The position numbers were made by a program, and so were the translations under genes. A stretch of DNA of 20,944 nucleotides from CAVOBC01 sp963693635 (lineage in GTDB: Bacteria > Pseudomonadota > Gammaproteobacteria > Pseudomonadales > Azotimanducaceae), in NCBI GenBank assembly GCA_963693635.1, contig CAVOBC010000031.1, positions 1-20,944 of the forward strand, in the 5' to 3' direction. Under the pieces are notes generated by a model that saw only the letters and a list, made by a program, of their open reading frames with translations, was not told where the DNA came from and did not search any database. Within the stretch, counting starts at the first letter, position 1. Every line of letters starts with the position of its first letter. This document shows positions 1 to 8,135 of the stretch, in pieces.

Positions 1-12
1 AGTTTTAAAATA

Positions 13-103
13 TCCATGGGGTTGAAGACTCTCCATGGGTTGAAGACTCTCCATGGGTTGAAGACTCTCCATGGGTTGAAGACTCTCCATGGGTTGAAGA
101 CTC
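13..103. repeat. 18-bp tandem repeat array, five copies
   Basis: Five head-to-tail copies of the unit TCCATGGGTTGAAGACTC fill this stretch at 13-31, 32-49, 50-67, 68-85 and 86-103. The first copy carries one extra G and the other four are identical. The array ends 56 bp before the amidohydrolase start codon. There are no spacers, so it is not CRISPR. Because the period is a multiple of three, two frames stay open: one spells a repeated PWVEDS, and one beginning at ATG 16 spells repeated LHGLKT units and stops at 124-126. No coding role is claimed. Confidence 0.95.
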
Positions 104-159
104 CACCCCCAGAAAGCGTATATTGATCCCCCCACCCATCTTACGCTGAGGGCTTCGGT

Positions 160-1302
160 ATGAACGAAAACGCCAACCCGGTTATCGACGCAGACGGCCA
201 TGTTCTGGAACCCGCGGACACGTGGGAGAAGTACATTGACCCGGAGTTTCGGGATCGCGCGATTCGTATTGGCATCGCCGAGGACGGGCGCGAGCGCCTG
301 TATTTCGACAATCAGCCGTTCAACTTTCTTTCCGGCAATCTTGGCTCGCTCGGCGGCATCGAGTTGCCAAAGGGTGAATTCGGCACGTTCGCCCGCGACT
401 ACACCTACGCCGAAGGTTCGCCCGCGGGCGGCTATGACCCCGCTGCGCGCCTGACCGTGCTGGACGAAGAGGGCATCGACCGAGCGCTACTGTATCCGAC
501 GATTGGCATCTGCTGGGAAGGCAGCGTCACCGACCCCGCGCTCGCGACCGCCTACACGCGCGCGTACAACCGCTGGATCTGCGACTTCTGCGCCCATGAT
601 CCCAACCGGCTCTATCCGGTCGCGCACATCTCTCTGCTGGACCCTGAGGGTGCGGTTGAAGAGGTCAAGCGCGCTCGTGCCGCCGGTTGTGTCGGCATTT
701 ATCTCTCGCCCGACCTCGCCGCACGCGGCAACCGGGCGTTCATTGACCCCGTGTTTGAGCCCTTCTGGAACACCGCCCAGGATCTCGACATGCCGGTCGG
801 ATTCCACGTCGTGGTCCGCGACCAGCCCGCATTCACCCGCTTCTCCAATCCAGGCACACCCGGCGACGGCCTCTTCTTCTTCGCGTTTCTTGCGATCGAT
901 GTGATGGCGGCCTTCACGTCCCTGATGACTTCCGGAATATTTGAGAAGTACCCGCGCCTCAAATGCTCCGTGCTGGAAGCGGGCGGCAACTGGATCTCGG
1001 CATGGCTCGACCGCTTGGATCACAAGTACGAAGTCATGTCGGCGATCGTGCCGCTGACTATGAAGCCGAGCGAGTACTTCTACCGCCAGTGCATCATCGC
1101 GATGGACCCGGACGAGGGCATGAACGCGCAGGTCATCGCCCACATCGGCGACGACTACGTCACGTGGGCGTCGGACTATCCACACATCGATGCGTCGATG
1201 GGTGTGACGGCGGACATGAAGGCGAGCCTCGCCACGCTGCCGATTGAATCGCAGCACAAGGTGCTGGGCGGCAACATCATGCGGTTTTACAATCTGGCTT
1301 GA
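160..1302 (+). CDS. Amidohydrolase family protein (amidohydrolase-2 type TIM-barrel hydrolase)
   Basis: This 380-residue protein has the layout of the amidohydrolase-2 (ACMSD/decarboxylase-like) family, cytosolic TIM-barrel enzymes that hydrolyse or decarboxylate small aromatic or cyclic acids. Visible landmarks are VIDADGHVLE at residues 8-17 (a DxGH version of the N-terminal metal motif, His14), MPVGFHVVV around His216, VLEAGGNW near Glu273, and WASDYPH at 336-342 with the conserved late Asp339 and His342. Length is normal for the family. The ATG at 160 is preceded by GAGGGCTTCGGT, which gives a usable GAGG ribosome-binding site, and the protein begins right at the conserved motif. The substrate cannot be read from sequence. 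The patatin-like gene follows 48 bp downstream on the same strand and may be co-transcribed. Confidence 0.9.
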   Translation: MNENANPVIDADGHVLEPADTWEKYIDPEFRDRAIRIGIAEDGRERLYFDNQPFNFLSGNLGSLGGIELPKGEFGTFARDYTYAEGSPAGGYDPAARLTVLDEEGIDRALLYPTIGICWEGSVTDPALATAYTRAYNRWICDFCAHDPNRLYPVAHISLLDPEGAVEEVKRARAAGCVGIYLSPDLAARGNRAFIDPVFEPFWNTAQDLDMPVGFHVVVRDQPAFTRFSNPGTPGDGLFFFAFLAIDVMAAFTSLMTSGIFEKYPRLKCSVLEAGGNWISAWLDRLDHKYEVMSAIVPLTMKPSEYFYRQCIIAMDPDEGMNAQVIAHIGDDYVTWASDYPHIDASMGVTADMKASLATLPIESQHKVLGGNIMRFYNLA

Positions 1303-1350
1303 GATCCCCGCCGCAACGCGGTTTAACTCGCTTCCACCAGGACATCAACG

Positions 1351-2460
1351 ATGGACAGGCGTATTGCCCTGATCGTCGCACTCGTTGCTGCTGCGCTTGC
1401 TGGCTGCAAATCAGGGCCAAACAACAGCGATCCGTCGTGCAAGCCGTGCAGCAAGTACGTGGATTTGACTCAGCCGGTCGAACTCTGCCCGGCGCAGCAG
1501 CCGTCCGGGCGGTCCGCCGTGCTTGGCCCTTATCCCAACCTCGTGTTTGAAGGCGGTGGCGTTAAAGGCGTCGCCTATGCCGGCGCCATCAATGTGCTTC
1601 AAGAGCAGCAACTGCTCGGTGAGGTCAATCAGGTAGCTGGCACATCGGCCGGTACACTCACCGCGCTGCTGCTCGCGCTCAACTACTCGCCGGGCGACGT
1701 GCAGCAGATCATCATGCAGATCGACTTTGCGAAGTTCGACGACGGTCATTTTCCGGGCGACCTTGTCCGGCTGATCGAGGACTACGGACTGTACAAAGGT
1801 GATTACGCGCAATGTGTGCTCGAATGCGTTGTCCACCACAAGACGCAAGATCGCCTCACCACATTCAAGGACCTCGCCAACGCGGACGCTGCGAAGGGCT
1901 ATCGCAACCCGCGGTTTTTCTCAACCAACGTCAACAAGACCCAAAGCGTCGAGTTCTCGAGCCGCAACAATGAAACCGTGCCGCTCGCCATTGCGGCCCG
2001 CATGTCCATGTCCATCCCGCTCTTCTTTGCCGCGCGCGAGTACGCAAGCGATGTTTACGTGGACGGGGGCGTGCTGCGAAACTATCCGATCGATGCGTTC
2101 GACGGGCAGAGCCCGGTCGATGACACGCTTGGCCTACACCTGGGCGGCATGCCAGAGCCATCGGAGATCACACACCTGCCCGGTTTTGTCGAGCAACTCT
2201 TTGGCGTGGTCCTCAACCAGCAGGTGGTACACCTGTGCGGCAACCCCACAGACGTGCGCCGCAGCGTCTTCATCGATCCGTTAGGCATATCAGCCACAAA
2301 CTTCAATCTGACAACCACCCAGAAGTGCGCGCTGATCCAGTCCGGGCGCGACGCAACGGAAAGCTACCTTGCAACGCGGTTGCCGTCGGACAGGTGTCCG
2401 GTACACATTCAAAAGCTGATTCACGCGGTGCGCGGCGGCGAGCCTGCGGCGACGCCGTAG
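1351..2460 (+). CDS. Patatin-like phospholipase family lipoprotein
   Basis: This 369-residue protein is a patatin-like acyl hydrolase, expected to cleave ester bonds of phospholipids or similar lipids with a Ser-Asp dyad. The N-terminus is a lipoprotein signal peptide with lipobox LAGC, putting the lipidated cysteine at residue 19, so it should be anchored in an envelope membrane. The oxyanion-hole motif is FEGGGVKG at 66-73, the nucleophile elbow is GTSAG at 97-101 with Ser99, and the catalytic Asp is in DGG at 238-240. All catalytic elements are intact. Several extra cysteines follow the lipobox (30, 33, 46), which would fit a periplasmic or surface protein with disulfides. It lies 48 bp after the amidohydrolase. 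The target lipid is unknown. Confidence 0.92.
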   Translation: MDRRIALIVALVAAALAGCKSGPNNSDPSCKPCSKYVDLTQPVELCPAQQPSGRSAVLGPYPNLVFEGGGVKGVAYAGAINVLQEQQLLGEVNQVAGTSAGTLTALLLALNYSPGDVQQIIMQIDFAKFDDGHFPGDLVRLIEDYGLYKGDYAQCVLECVVHHKTQDRLTTFKDLANADAAKGYRNPRFFSTNVNKTQSVEFSSRNNETVPLAIAARMSMSIPLFFAAREYASDVYVDGGVLRNYPIDAFDGQSPVDDTLGLHLGGMPEPSEITHLPGFVEQLFGVVLNQQVVHLCGNPTDVRRSVFIDPLGISATNFNLTTTQKCALIQSGRDATESYLATRLPSDRCPVHIQKLIHAVRGGEPAATP

Positions 2461-2614
2461 GGCACCGCGCGTCAAGAAGGCAGCTTCTTACGGTTTGATG
2501 GTCAAGGTCGAGTACCAGCAGATCATTCTGGCAGCGTGAACAACATCCGGTGCCGCACATCTCGCAACGCTGAGCGCCACACAGACGATCAAAGCGACCA
2601 GCCCAGCGATCGCA

Positions 2615-3448
2615 TCAAGGCCGCGATGCACCCCGCTCGTCTGCCGCTGCCAGCCGCTCGTCCCGGGCCGCCTCGACGTCCTGCGATTTCATCTTGTCCA
2701 TTTCCTCAAGCTCAGCGGGCACATACCAGTGCACGCGATCAGACGTGTATGCCTCAAACACCGCGTTGGCGATCTCAGACGGTGGAATCAGGCGAAAGGG
2801 TCCTTCTTCGGCATCGGCCGGCCCAATGTTGCGTTCGCCCGTCGAGACATCGATGCCGTCAACGTAGTGCGGCGCGCGCAGAATCGGCGTGTCGATCAGC
2901 CCCGGCAGTACATCGGCCGCGCGGCTGCCGTGCGCGGCAAGCTCAACCGACAGCGCCTCGGTCAAGCCTTTGACTGCAAACTTGGTCGCGGCGTAAACCG
3001 CAAGTCCAGGCGCACCGTAAATCGCCGCCGATGATGAAGTGGAAAAGCAGAGGCTGTTGTCGGTCGACTTCAGGAGCGACATCGCGGCGTCAATACCATT
3101 GACGACGCCAACCAGGTTCACGTTGATGGTGTCCATGTGATTCGAGATCGGCACATCGTCAAACTGGCCGATGGCTCCGATGCCGGCGTTGTTGAACAAC
3201 AGGTCCAACTGGCCGCCTGACCACTCACCAAACTCCGCCATGACACCGACAAACATGGCGTGGTCGGTGACGTCCAGTGGGTAGGTTTCACACTGGTTGC
3301 CGCCCAGTTCGGCCTTCAGGCTCGCAAGCCCCTCGTCGTTGAGATCTGCCGCACCGACCTTCCAGCCTTCCGCCGCGAACCGGGTCGCCGTCGCACGACC
3401 TATCCCGCTTGCAGCTCCAGTGATGAATATGAACCGACTTATCGCCAT
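2615..3448 (-). CDS. SDR family NAD(P)-dependent oxidoreductase
   Basis: A classical short-chain dehydrogenase/reductase of 277 residues. Nucleotide-binding TGAASGIG is at residues 10-17, the adenine-contacting Asp is in PLDVTD near 59, NNAG is at 86-89, and the catalytic set is Ser139 with Y152AATK156. Such enzymes oxidise or reduce alcohol, ketone or similar groups in the cytosol with NAD(H) or NADP(H). I chose the start at 3448 (MAISRF) rather than an in-frame ATG 42 bp upstream because AAGGAAGG lies just before it on the coding strand and the Rossmann motif then begins at the usual distance. The C-terminus runs past the core fold with a charged tail. It is divergent from the PhyH gene at 3544, so the two may share a control region. 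Confidence 0.93.
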   Translation of the reverse strand: MAISRFIFITGAASGIGRATATRFAAEGWKVGAADLNDEGLASLKAELGGNQCETYPLDVTDHAMFVGVMAEFGEWSGGQLDLLFNNAGIGAIGQFDDVPISNHMDTINVNLVGVVNGIDAAMSLLKSTDNSLCFSTSSSAAIYGAPGLAVYAATKFAVKGLTEALSVELAAHGSRAADVLPGLIDTPILRAPHYVDGIDVSTGERNIGPADAEEGPFRLIPPSEIANAVFEAYTSDRVHWYVPAELEEMDKMKSQDVEAARDERLAAADERGASRP

Positions 3449-3543
3449 GACGTACCTTCCTTTTTTGCCCACTTTGCCACCTCCGCCCACTCAGGGGAAG
3501 CTGCGGGCAACGACCGGATGACAACGACGGGTCCTGGACCGGT

Positions 3544-4497
3544 ATGATGCTTGTAACCCCACCTTGGTTGGCATCGCAAATGACACCCACTCCTGAACAC
3601 CAGAAGATACTGAACACCGAAGCACGCATTCTTTCGACCGCGACCCGCGAGAAGTATTTTCGCGACGGCTACGTCGGTGTTCCTGCGCTGGTGCCGGATG
3701 ATTGGCTAACAAGACTGAACACGGTCACCTCCGAATTCGTCGACAAGAGCCGCAGCGTCGATCGCACGGACAAACGCTTCGATCTGGAGCCCAACCACAC
3801 CCCGGAAAACCCGAGGATCAGACGCTTGAACGCACCGGTCGAGATGCACGACGAGTACTGGGCCTTCGCGAGTACCGGGCCATTCCGGGATGTTGCCGTT
3901 GATTTGCTCGGCTCCGACGTTAAGTTCCATCACTCCAAGCTCAATTTCAAATGGGGTGGCGGCGGCGAAGAGGTGAAGTGGCACCAGGACATTCAGTTCT
4001 GGCCCCACACCAACTACGACGTGCTGACGATAGGCGTTTACCTCGACGACGTCGCCGAAGACATGGCGGCAATGGGCGTCATTCCCGCCAGCCACAACGG
4101 TCCGCTCTATGACCTCTACAGCGAGTCTGGTGCGTGGACCGGCAACATCCGCGACGCCGACCTGCCGGATGTGGAGGTCGACAAGGCTGAATATCTGGGC
4201 GGTTCTGCCGGCTCGATCACGGTCCACAACTGTCGCAGCATCCACGGCTCACCGCCCAACGACAGCCCGCGCCCGCGCCCCCTGTTGCTGTGCGCTTACT
4301 CATGTGCAGACGCGATTCCGATTACCGCTTTGACCGCAGGAGACCAACATTCGGAGGAGTTCATCAGCGGCGGGCCCGCACGATGGGCACGCTTTGATCC
4401 AAGGCCTGTGTTGATGCCGCCCGACTGGTCGAAGAGCGGCCACAAATCGATCTTCGAGCACCAACAGGACAAAGAGTCGAAGGAAGCGAGCGCCTGA
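3544..4497 (+). CDS. Phytanoyl-CoA dioxygenase (PhyH) family protein, copy 1
   Basis: A 317-residue Fe(II)/2-oxoglutarate oxygenase of the PhyH family. These cytosolic enzymes usually hydroxylate a substrate while decarboxylating 2-oxoglutarate. The metal motif is intact: His147 and Asp149 in KWHQDIQFWPHT, followed by a double-stranded beta-helix strand with GVIPASH at 178-184. The distal His234 is in CRSIHGSP, with Arg243/Arg245 nearby as candidate 2-oxoglutarate anchors. The start is uncertain. ATG 3544 is used here, but ATG 3580 (MTPTPEHQ) removes an unconserved-looking 12-residue head, and neither has a strong ribosome-binding site. The gene is divergent from the SDR, a common pairing in catabolic clusters. 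It serves as an internal control for PhyH-3, which lacks the Asp. Confidence 0.9.
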   Translation: MMLVTPPWLASQMTPTPEHQKILNTEARILSTATREKYFRDGYVGVPALVPDDWLTRLNTVTSEFVDKSRSVDRTDKRFDLEPNHTPENPRIRRLNAPVEMHDEYWAFASTGPFRDVAVDLLGSDVKFHHSKLNFKWGGGGEEVKWHQDIQFWPHTNYDVLTIGVYLDDVAEDMAAMGVIPASHNGPLYDLYSESGAWTGNIRDADLPDVEVDKAEYLGGSAGSITVHNCRSIHGSPPNDSPRPRPLLLCAYSCADAIPITALTAGDQHSEEFISGGPARWARFDPRPVLMPPDWSKSGHKSIFEHQQDKESKEASA

Positions 4498-4536
4498 TCA
4501 ACCTGCCGCAGGGTTGCAGCTTCGTTTACTGCTCGG

Positions 4537-4779
4537 TTATTGCTGCGTTTGTTGACAGGACAGGTGCGCCGACCGCCCTCTCCTCCACGCATTCCCTCCA
4601 GCGGTCCCCAAACCTGCATCTTCGAACTGGCCGTTGTTAACCTTGAAAAAGAGTAAGCAAGGCTTGAGGTCGAAGTGATAGGCATACACGGTCTCGGCTG
4701 GGAAGGTGACGGTTTCACAGGTCGGGAGATCATCGCCCAGCATGTGCCTGGCCTGCCCGACTAACCCCTCCGTCTCCAC
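4537..4779 (-). CDS. Small hypothetical ORF, possible gene remnant
   Basis: An 80-codon reading frame in the 505-bp gap after PhyH-1. Its middle (TFPAETVYAYHFDLK, then LLFFKVNNGQ) has the alternating hydrophobic pattern of beta-strands. It loosely resembles the tail of small envelope proteins of the BamE/SmpA type, where a YHF-x-LFF-x-NG pattern is common, but I cannot confirm this. Its 5' end lies 13 bp from the 77-bp dispersed repeat and the N-terminus has no signal peptide, so it could be a gene truncated at that repeat. A GGAGG-like string lies just upstream of ATG 4779. It may equally be spurious. Confidence 0.3.
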   Translation of the reverse strand: METEGLVGQARHMLGDDLPTCETVTFPAETVYAYHFDLKPCLLFFKVNNGQFEDAGLGTAGGNAWRRGRSAHLSCQQTQQ

Positions 4780-4792
4780 CTCCCGAAGACTG

Positions 4793-4869
4793 CTTTCATG
4801 GAATTAAAGCAATATGCTTCGGTGTTCCCTGCGCGACAGCGCGGCAATCCGGCACCGTGAGATGCTGCT
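4793..4869 (+). repeat. 77-bp dispersed repeat, copy 1
   Basis: This stretch begins CTTTCATGGAATTAAAGC and ends GAGATGCTGCT. It matches 8835-8910 on the same strand and 12042-12118 on the opposite strand with only a few substitutions. The core holds CTGCGC-GACA-GCGCGG, a six-pair hairpin with one G-T pair, nested inside CGGTG...CACCG outer arms, so a folded RNA or cruciform is possible. There is no ORF in it. It lies between PhyH-1 and the LLM gene. Confidence 0.9.
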
Positions 4870-5002
4870 GAAAATTCCGTCATCTGACTCCCCCCGCATT
4901 CACGGTCTTCAGACCTACAAAGGCACAGGTGACGCCAGACTCGACGCCGCTTGATGTACCCTTGGCAACACCCAACAACACTCGACAGATAAAAAACCAA
5001 AT

Positions 5003-5953
5003 ATGTCAGATCGACCCCTGCGATTCGGCTACCTGCTACCCACCCGGGAGTCGGTGATGACCGGCGCACCCCAGACCGGCCCGCTGCTCGCGCTCGCCGA
5101 ACGCGCCGAATCCATGGGCTTTGATTCACTCTGGATTGGCGACAGCCTGCTCGCACGTCCACGCCACGAACCCCTGACCCTGCTTGCTGCTGTCGCGGCC
5201 CGCACGGACCGGGTGGAAATCGGCACCGCCGTGCTTCTCCCGGCGTTGCGCAATCCCGTGCAGCTCGCCCAGAGCGCGGCGACGGTTGATCAAATCAGCG
5301 AAGGCCGGTTGATACTCGGCGTCGGTATCGCCGCCGATGTACCGAACGTGCGCAACGAATTCGCTGCCGCCGGCGTGCCGTTCGAGGAGCGTACCGGACG
5401 CATGCTTGAGGGTGTGCGCCTGTGCCGCGCCCTGTGGCAGCGCGAACCCGTGACCGGCAGCGGCCGCTGGCCCTTCGACAGTGCCGTCGCCGGACCGGCG
5501 CCATTCCGCCCCGGCGGGCCGCCGCTGTGGGCCGCGTCGTCGACCGATGCGGGCCTCACCCGCGTCGCCCGGCATTTCGATGGCTGGATGCCCATCGGAC
5601 CGGACGCGGCGACGCTCGGAGGGCAGTGGCAGACGGTGCAGGAACGCGCCGACAAGTACGGCCGCGACGGCGAACTGACCTTTGCGGTGTATCTCACGCT
5701 CTCGATCGACCAGGACGTTGGCCGCGCCGATGAGCGCTTGGATAATTATCTGGCCGACTACTACGGGGTCAATCCGGCGCTGATGAGACACCACCAGGCA
5801 ACCTATGCCGGCGACGAAGCGCGCGCCTGCGACTGGCTGCGCAGCTTTGCAAACGTGGGCGCGACACATCTGATCTTACGTTTCGCCGGTGACCAGGACG
5901 CACACCTGGCCGCCGCCGCCAACATCACACATCAGTTCAGACTTCACACTTAA
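5003..5953 (+). CDS. LLM class flavin-dependent oxidoreductase
   Basis: A 316-residue luciferase-like monooxygenase-superfamily protein with a TIM-barrel fold that uses reduced FMN or F420. The family signatures are visible in order: RFGYLLPT at 7-14, GFDSLWIGDS at 39-48, a strand-helix block ending EIGTAVLLP at 72-80, and ATVDQISEGRLILGVG at 93-108, followed by FEERTGRMLEGVRLCRALW. Length is typical. The start at 5003 puts the barrel's first strand seven residues in; the upstream DNA is A-rich without a clear ribosome-binding site. The ABM-like gene starts 12 bp after its stop, so the two form an operon, a frequent arrangement for a flavin oxygenase with a small partner. The substrate is unknown. 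Confidence 0.9.
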   Translation: MSDRPLRFGYLLPTRESVMTGAPQTGPLLALAERAESMGFDSLWIGDSLLARPRHEPLTLLAAVAARTDRVEIGTAVLLPALRNPVQLAQSAATVDQISEGRLILGVGIAADVPNVRNEFAAAGVPFEERTGRMLEGVRLCRALWQREPVTGSGRWPFDSAVAGPAPFRPGGPPLWAASSTDAGLTRVARHFDGWMPIGPDAATLGGQWQTVQERADKYGRDGELTFAVYLTLSIDQDVGRADERLDNYLADYYGVNPALMRHHQATYAGDEARACDWLRSFANVGATHLILRFAGDQDAHLAAAANITHQFRLHT

Positions 5954-5965
5954 TCAGGAAGACCC

Positions 5966-6664
5966 ATGACAGCGTTCACTGCCCTCGTAGAATTTCAGGT
6001 CCGACCGGAAAACTGCACGACCGCCGAATGGCTTGAGGTGTGGGATAAGCGTGCCCAGGATGCGCGCGACCACGAGCCGGGAACCCTCAGTTACGGGGCT
6101 GCGGTCAACCTCGAGAACGAACTGAACGTGCTCGTGTATGAGCGGTACGCCAACAACGCCGAGGCGGTGCAGGCCCACACAGATCGCCCCGCGCATGGCG
6201 AACTGATGACAACGCTCGGCGAGCGGCGGATGACAAAGCGACGCATCATGGGTACGCGATTCACTGACATCGCCGAGTTTGGCTGGTGGTCGCGACCGGA
6301 CAAAGCCGCCGATGCCGAAGGCAATCTGATTGTGCTGATTGGCATGCGTTTTGAGAATGACGATGCGCGAGACAAATTCATTGAGCTGTCGGCTGGTCAC
6401 GCCGACTACTGCCTGGCCAACGAGCTGGACACGCTGATCTATAGCGGCGGCCTCGCCGACGACGATACGGACCGCGAGATTGACGCCAAAGCCGGTGATC
6501 TGATCTTTGTCATGGGGTGCGCCGACGCCGCAGCAATGGAGAAGCACCGCGATGATCCCAATCACATCGCACTGGGTGCCAGGTTTGCTGAAGCTGGCGT
6601 CAATCTCAACGTGACATTCATGCGCTCGTACCGCACCACCGGCAAAGGCTATCTCTGGCGCTAG
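5966..6664 (+). CDS. Antibiotic biosynthesis monooxygenase (ABM)-like double-domain protein
   Basis: A 232-residue protein that looks like two dimeric alpha-beta barrel (ABM/Dabb) domains in tandem. The first half begins FTALVEFQVRPENC and has the helix then beta pattern EPGTLSYGAAVNLENELNVLVYERY (in part), typical of the ABM fold where a strand ending in VYERY follows the helix. The second half repeats the plan with NLIVLIGMRFENDDARDKF and GDLIFVMGCADAAAMEKH. Such domains are cofactor-free oxygenases, heme-degrading enzymes or stress-responsive small-molecule binders. The start is well supported by AGGAAG eight bases upstream. Translational closeness to the LLM gene (12-bp gap) suggests they act on the same compound. 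Function beyond the fold is inference. Confidence 0.72.
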   Translation: MTAFTALVEFQVRPENCTTAEWLEVWDKRAQDARDHEPGTLSYGAAVNLENELNVLVYERYANNAEAVQAHTDRPAHGELMTTLGERRMTKRRIMGTRFTDIAEFGWWSRPDKAADAEGNLIVLIGMRFENDDARDKFIELSAGHADYCLANELDTLIYSGGLADDDTDREIDAKAGDLIFVMGCADAAAMEKHRDDPNHIALGARFAEAGVNLNVTFMRSYRTTGKGYLWR

Positions 6665-6728
6665 GCGGCACGCCTACAGGACAAGCGACCGCCGGGAACG
6701 GCAGCGTGGGTCGACAGCAGCTCGAATC

Positions 6729-6768
6729 AAAAGATCAAAAGATCAAATGATCAAGAGATCAGAAGATC
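6729..6768. repeat. 8-bp GATC-centred tandem array
   Basis: Five GATC sites stand at exactly 8-bp spacing (6733, 6741, 6749, 6757, 6765) in near copies of AAAAGATC. The unit drifts only in its first four bases, and GATC itself is invariant. The array begins directly at the stop codon of the DUF3012-like gene read on the minus strand and contains no gene. Confidence 0.9.
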
Positions 6769-6931
6769 AAAAGAGGCAGTGCTTCGCAAAACCCTTCGCT
6801 TCCGTCACGGTCCAGTCGCCCTTCGATTTTTCTTTCATATCCGCGCACCAGGCGTCGCTGCCAATCTCAGGCGCACACGCGGTGACGAGTCCGAGCAGGA
6901 TGACCTACGAGACAAGTCGGGTAGTACGCAT
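6767..6931 (-). pseudogene. DUF3012-like small lipoprotein with in-frame amber codon
   Basis: Read from ATG at 6931, this 54-codon frame gives a short lipoprotein. It has MRTTRLVS, then TAG, then VILLGLVTACAPEIGSDAWC, ADMKEKSKGDWTVTEAKG and FAKHCLF, ending TGA. The part after the lipobox (TAC followed by APEIGS, WC, DMKEKSKGDWT and a terminal KHC) matches the pattern I know for DUF3012, a family of mini-lipoproteins in Gammaproteobacteria. AAAGGA sits seven bases before the ATG, so the start is good. The single TAG at codon 9 (plus-strand 6905-6907) falls in the signal peptide, with no alternative start after it. The rest of the frame is intact, so the lesion is recent, an assembly error, or read through. 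It was too short and interrupted for ordinary ORF calling. Confidence 0.72.
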
Positions 6932-7034
6932 GGCGTTTCCTTTGGGCTTTTGAAGCGCTGTTGACGACGGCCGGGCTTCCATTATGCGGCTTTGTCGCCA
7001 TTAAGAGTTTTGAAACGAAGAGGCCGCGACGCAA

Positions 7035-7931
7035 GTGACTATGAACGGCGATCTTCGTCGACTCATCAGGGGCTACCTGGGTGATCGAACCAACGCGGCG
7101 ACCCCGGTCAACATCAATCCACTCGGCGGGGGCAGTCATCCCGTCTACCGTTTGAGCGCAGGCGCATCGCGAGCAACGTGGATCGCCAAGTCTGCGACTG
7201 CGAGTGCGGAGCGCGTCCTCAAACTGTTGACGGATGCAAACATTGGCAACGTTCCGCGTCTGCTCGCCTCGCTGACGATCGATGGTGGGCGGCTGATTCT
7301 CCTTACTGACCTGCCGGGCGAACATGGCAACTTTGGCGACCCGGTACCGTCCAGTGTCCTGCGTACGCTGGCAAAAGTGCATAACAGGTTCGGGCAGCAC
7401 GACAGGCAGCATGTCGGCGATCAACCTGCAAAGCAGTCACGAAAACATCGGCTGGCGACGATGGACGCCGAATGCCTGACCGGCATTATTGACACCGCTC
7501 TGGGCGAGCCATCGCACTTTATCCCAGACCTTCCGCAACGCATCGCGCCAATCCGGCACACGCTTGCGAAGCTCATCGATGAGACTGAACGCTTCTCACA
7601 CACGCTCATTCACTGGGACGTGCATCCCGGCAACATCCTGAATGCGGGTGACGCGTCGTCGATCATCGACTGGGGCTCCGCCCAGAGAGGGCCGGCCATG
7701 CTCGATCTCGCGAATCTGATCGCCTGGGGGTCAGCCGACTTCGAGACGTACATTCGAGAGCGCGAGTCGATCGGTGGCGCGATCGACCAAACAGACCTTC
7801 GCCGTGAGTTCGACTGGGCGGTCGCGGTCATCCAGCTCAAGTATCTCCCCTTTGCGACGAAGATCCGTGACCACGCAAATACTGCACGCATGTTGGGCGT
7901 CGTCGAACGCTATCTGGCATCGCCCGTCTAG
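7035..7931 (+). CDS. Phosphotransferase family protein (APH/choline kinase-like)
   Basis: A 298-residue protein of the aminoglycoside phosphotransferase/choline kinase fold, transferring a phosphate from ATP to a small hydroxylated substrate in the cytosol. The catalytic loop is IHWDVHPGNIL with His193, Asp195 and Asn200, and the metal-binding Asp212 is in IDWGSAQRGPAMLDLANL. GGGSHPVYRL at 31-40 is a glycine-rich loop equivalent and Lys52 may contact ATP. This resembles choline/thiamine kinase-like members more than resistance enzymes. The start is GTG 7035, 11 bases after GAAGAGG; ATG 7041 is an alternative but is farther from that site. Neighbours give no pathway. Confidence 0.88.
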   Translation: MTMNGDLRRLIRGYLGDRTNAATPVNINPLGGGSHPVYRLSAGASRATWIAKSATASAERVLKLLTDANIGNVPRLLASLTIDGGRLILLTDLPGEHGNFGDPVPSSVLRTLAKVHNRFGQHDRQHVGDQPAKQSRKHRLATMDAECLTGIIDTALGEPSHFIPDLPQRIAPIRHTLAKLIDETERFSHTLIHWDVHPGNILNAGDASSIIDWGSAQRGPAMLDLANLIAWGSADFETYIRERESIGGAIDQTDLRREFDWAVAVIQLKYLPFATKIRDHANTARMLGVVERYLASPV

Positions 7932-8135
7932 ACACACACGCATGACATCAATCCACGCTATCCGTGCAGCCCACCCTCACCGTGTCGCCGCCGATTCGTA
8001 CGCGTGTCGCATGTGTCGCATGCATGTTAGCCAAGGGGAACTTAAGAAGGATCGTTGCGTAGGACGATGAGAAGATGGCGCGCGCGGCCTTCTGCCGGTC
8101 CAATGTTGCTCAGCCGTAGCGGCTGCTACGTTCTC

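Noticed and set aside
13..103. CRISPR array
   Set aside because: The units are directly adjacent with no unique spacers, and no cas gene is present.
3544..4497. PhyH-1 as a second halogenase candidate
   Set aside because: It keeps the full HxD (His147, Asp149), as does PhyH-2 (His195, Asp197), so ordinary oxygenase chemistry is expected.
4904..4915. GGTCT-TC-AGACC inverted repeat upstream of the LLM gene
   Set aside because: The stem is only five pairs with a two-base loop, too short to support a regulatory call alone.
5126..5869. 247-codon minus-strand ORF
   Set aside because: It is antisense to the LLM oxidoreductase, whose family signatures are clear.
7932..8135. Possible RNA gene or small ORF in the gap after the phosphotransferase
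   Set aside because: There is no tRNA-like fold, no supported reading frame and no clear conserved structure before the hairpin repeat starts.
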